Assembly: GCA_018105865.1 (NCBI GenBank)
Contig: CM030835.1
Span: forward strand, 3,074,316-3,138,315
Direction of reading: 5' to 3'
Origin: Metaphire vulgaris
Taxonomy: Eukaryota; Annelida; Clitellata; Crassiclitellata; Megascolecidae
Length of the DNA stretch: 64,000 nucleotides
Of the stretch, positions 63,263 through 64,000 are shown in pieces. A program made the position numbers and the translations under genes. The notes beneath the pieces were generated by a model. That model did not search any database. It had not been told where the DNA came from and was given only the letters and a program-made list of their open reading frames with translations. The stretch's first letter is position 1; each line of letters starts with the position of its first letter.

Positions 63263-63639
63263 CTGCACATATATCACTGATCTTTTGTAACAAAAGTAGC
63301 AAATAGGACCGGTCGACGCCTGAATAAATACCTCGATTCATTGAATGAAATGCGTACAAGATCCTTGTTCGCTAGATAAAAGCCTGCTGGAGATTTCTTG
63401 AATTTTTTCTTTTCTTCCCACAAGGCCACCGTTGTAAGCCAACCGCGCTTTGCTGAAAACGAAGCGTCAGCTAGGAAGAAGTTTCCCCAAAATGACGCAA
63501 CGCTGCAGTTAAGCGCACATATATAAGACAACATACAATCGTTCTTCAAACGGCAACTCGAGAGAGTACATATATCTAAGTCATCCCAGGAGTCGACGAG
63601 ATACTCGTTTCTATCAGAGCTATGCACACTCTTTTGCTG

Positions 63640-63702
63640 ATGAATTTGAAGTACCATCGATTGATATATACCTCTAGAGTATAAGAAATGGTGCTGTAAA
63701 AG

Positions 63703-63772
<70 letters not shown>
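63640..63772 (+). mobile_element. LINE 3' end with (ATT)n tail
   Basis: GAAGTACCATCGATTGATAT followed by GGTGCTGTAAAAG and about 23 ATT units. It is the inverse counterpart of 8937-9070. Confidence 0.6.
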
Positions 63773-63774
<2 letters not shown>

Positions 63775-64000
63775 TGCAGTTACCGGCAATCAACGCATTA
63801 ATGTAGCTTGTGGACCTAAAGTTTTCTGCTTTAGTATTTTAACATGGAACATTATTCTTCGAAATCCTACAAATTGGAAGCTGTGAAACTGTGGAAAAGT
63901 GACGCGTAAATCGTCTGTTTCTTGCGTTGAATGAATTTAATCTTTTCTTTGGTATTTTGAATTTTACCAAAGGCCATGGATGAACAAGTTTTAACTGGAG

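Larger units (their letters stand above)
61869..64000. other. Putative intron 1 of the right-edge gene
   Basis: It contains a hAT-type element, CTGT-rich repeats, (TA)n tracts at about 62990-63025 and 63225-63258, and a LINE 3' end. No exon with phase-compatible borders was recognised. Confidence 0.4.

Overview
This is a eukaryotic, AT-rich, intron-rich and repeat-rich window. All coding sequence is split into short exons with GT-AG (once GC-AG) introns, and microsatellites, short inverted-repeat transposons, LINE pieces and tRNA- or 5S-derived SINEs fill the space between them. A vWA-collagen gene, a metazoan-type DGAT1, telomere-type TTAGGG repeats and a stretch rich in AGGCCT words fit a marine invertebrate, perhaps an echinoderm or hemichordate. 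That placement is inference and was not tested.

Layout. (1) 1168-16248, minus: the 5' part of a large secreted vWA-collagen gene. A signal-peptide exon and one vWA exon are followed by eleven Gly-X-Y exons, and the gene runs off the left edge. Its introns carry LINE, SINE, hAT-like and microsatellite sequence, and one intron holds a 76-bp tandem array that copies a splice donor. (2) 16.3-32.2 kb: mostly transposon-derived DNA, with many short elements flanked by 8-bp direct repeats (hAT type). It also holds an isolated signal-peptide exon (19007-19123) and a GC-rich putative first exon (28773-29346), both minus. (3) 32597-36021, plus: a three-exon gene for a coiled-coil protein of about 304 residues, not firmly identified. 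(4) 38966-50030, minus: a complete 16-exon DGAT1 (diacylglycerol O-acyltransferase 1), 498 residues, convergent with the preceding gene. (5) 50-61 kb: intergenic, with a 2-kb LINE carrying reverse transcriptase, several small transposons, a 306-bp GAT array and nested foldback elements. (6) 61.2-61.87 kb, plus: a probable promoter (palindromic NRF1-like site, TATA-like box) and a first coding exon of a gene leaving the window on the right.

The genes do not form one pathway. DGAT1 makes triacylglycerol in the ER, the collagen is extracellular and the coiled-coil protein is probably intracellular. Three reading frames (collagen, coiled-coil gene, LINE) are each broken at a four-base G/C run that is one base short. 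This suggests consensus errors, at least in the two genes, and annotators should check it before calling pseudogenes.
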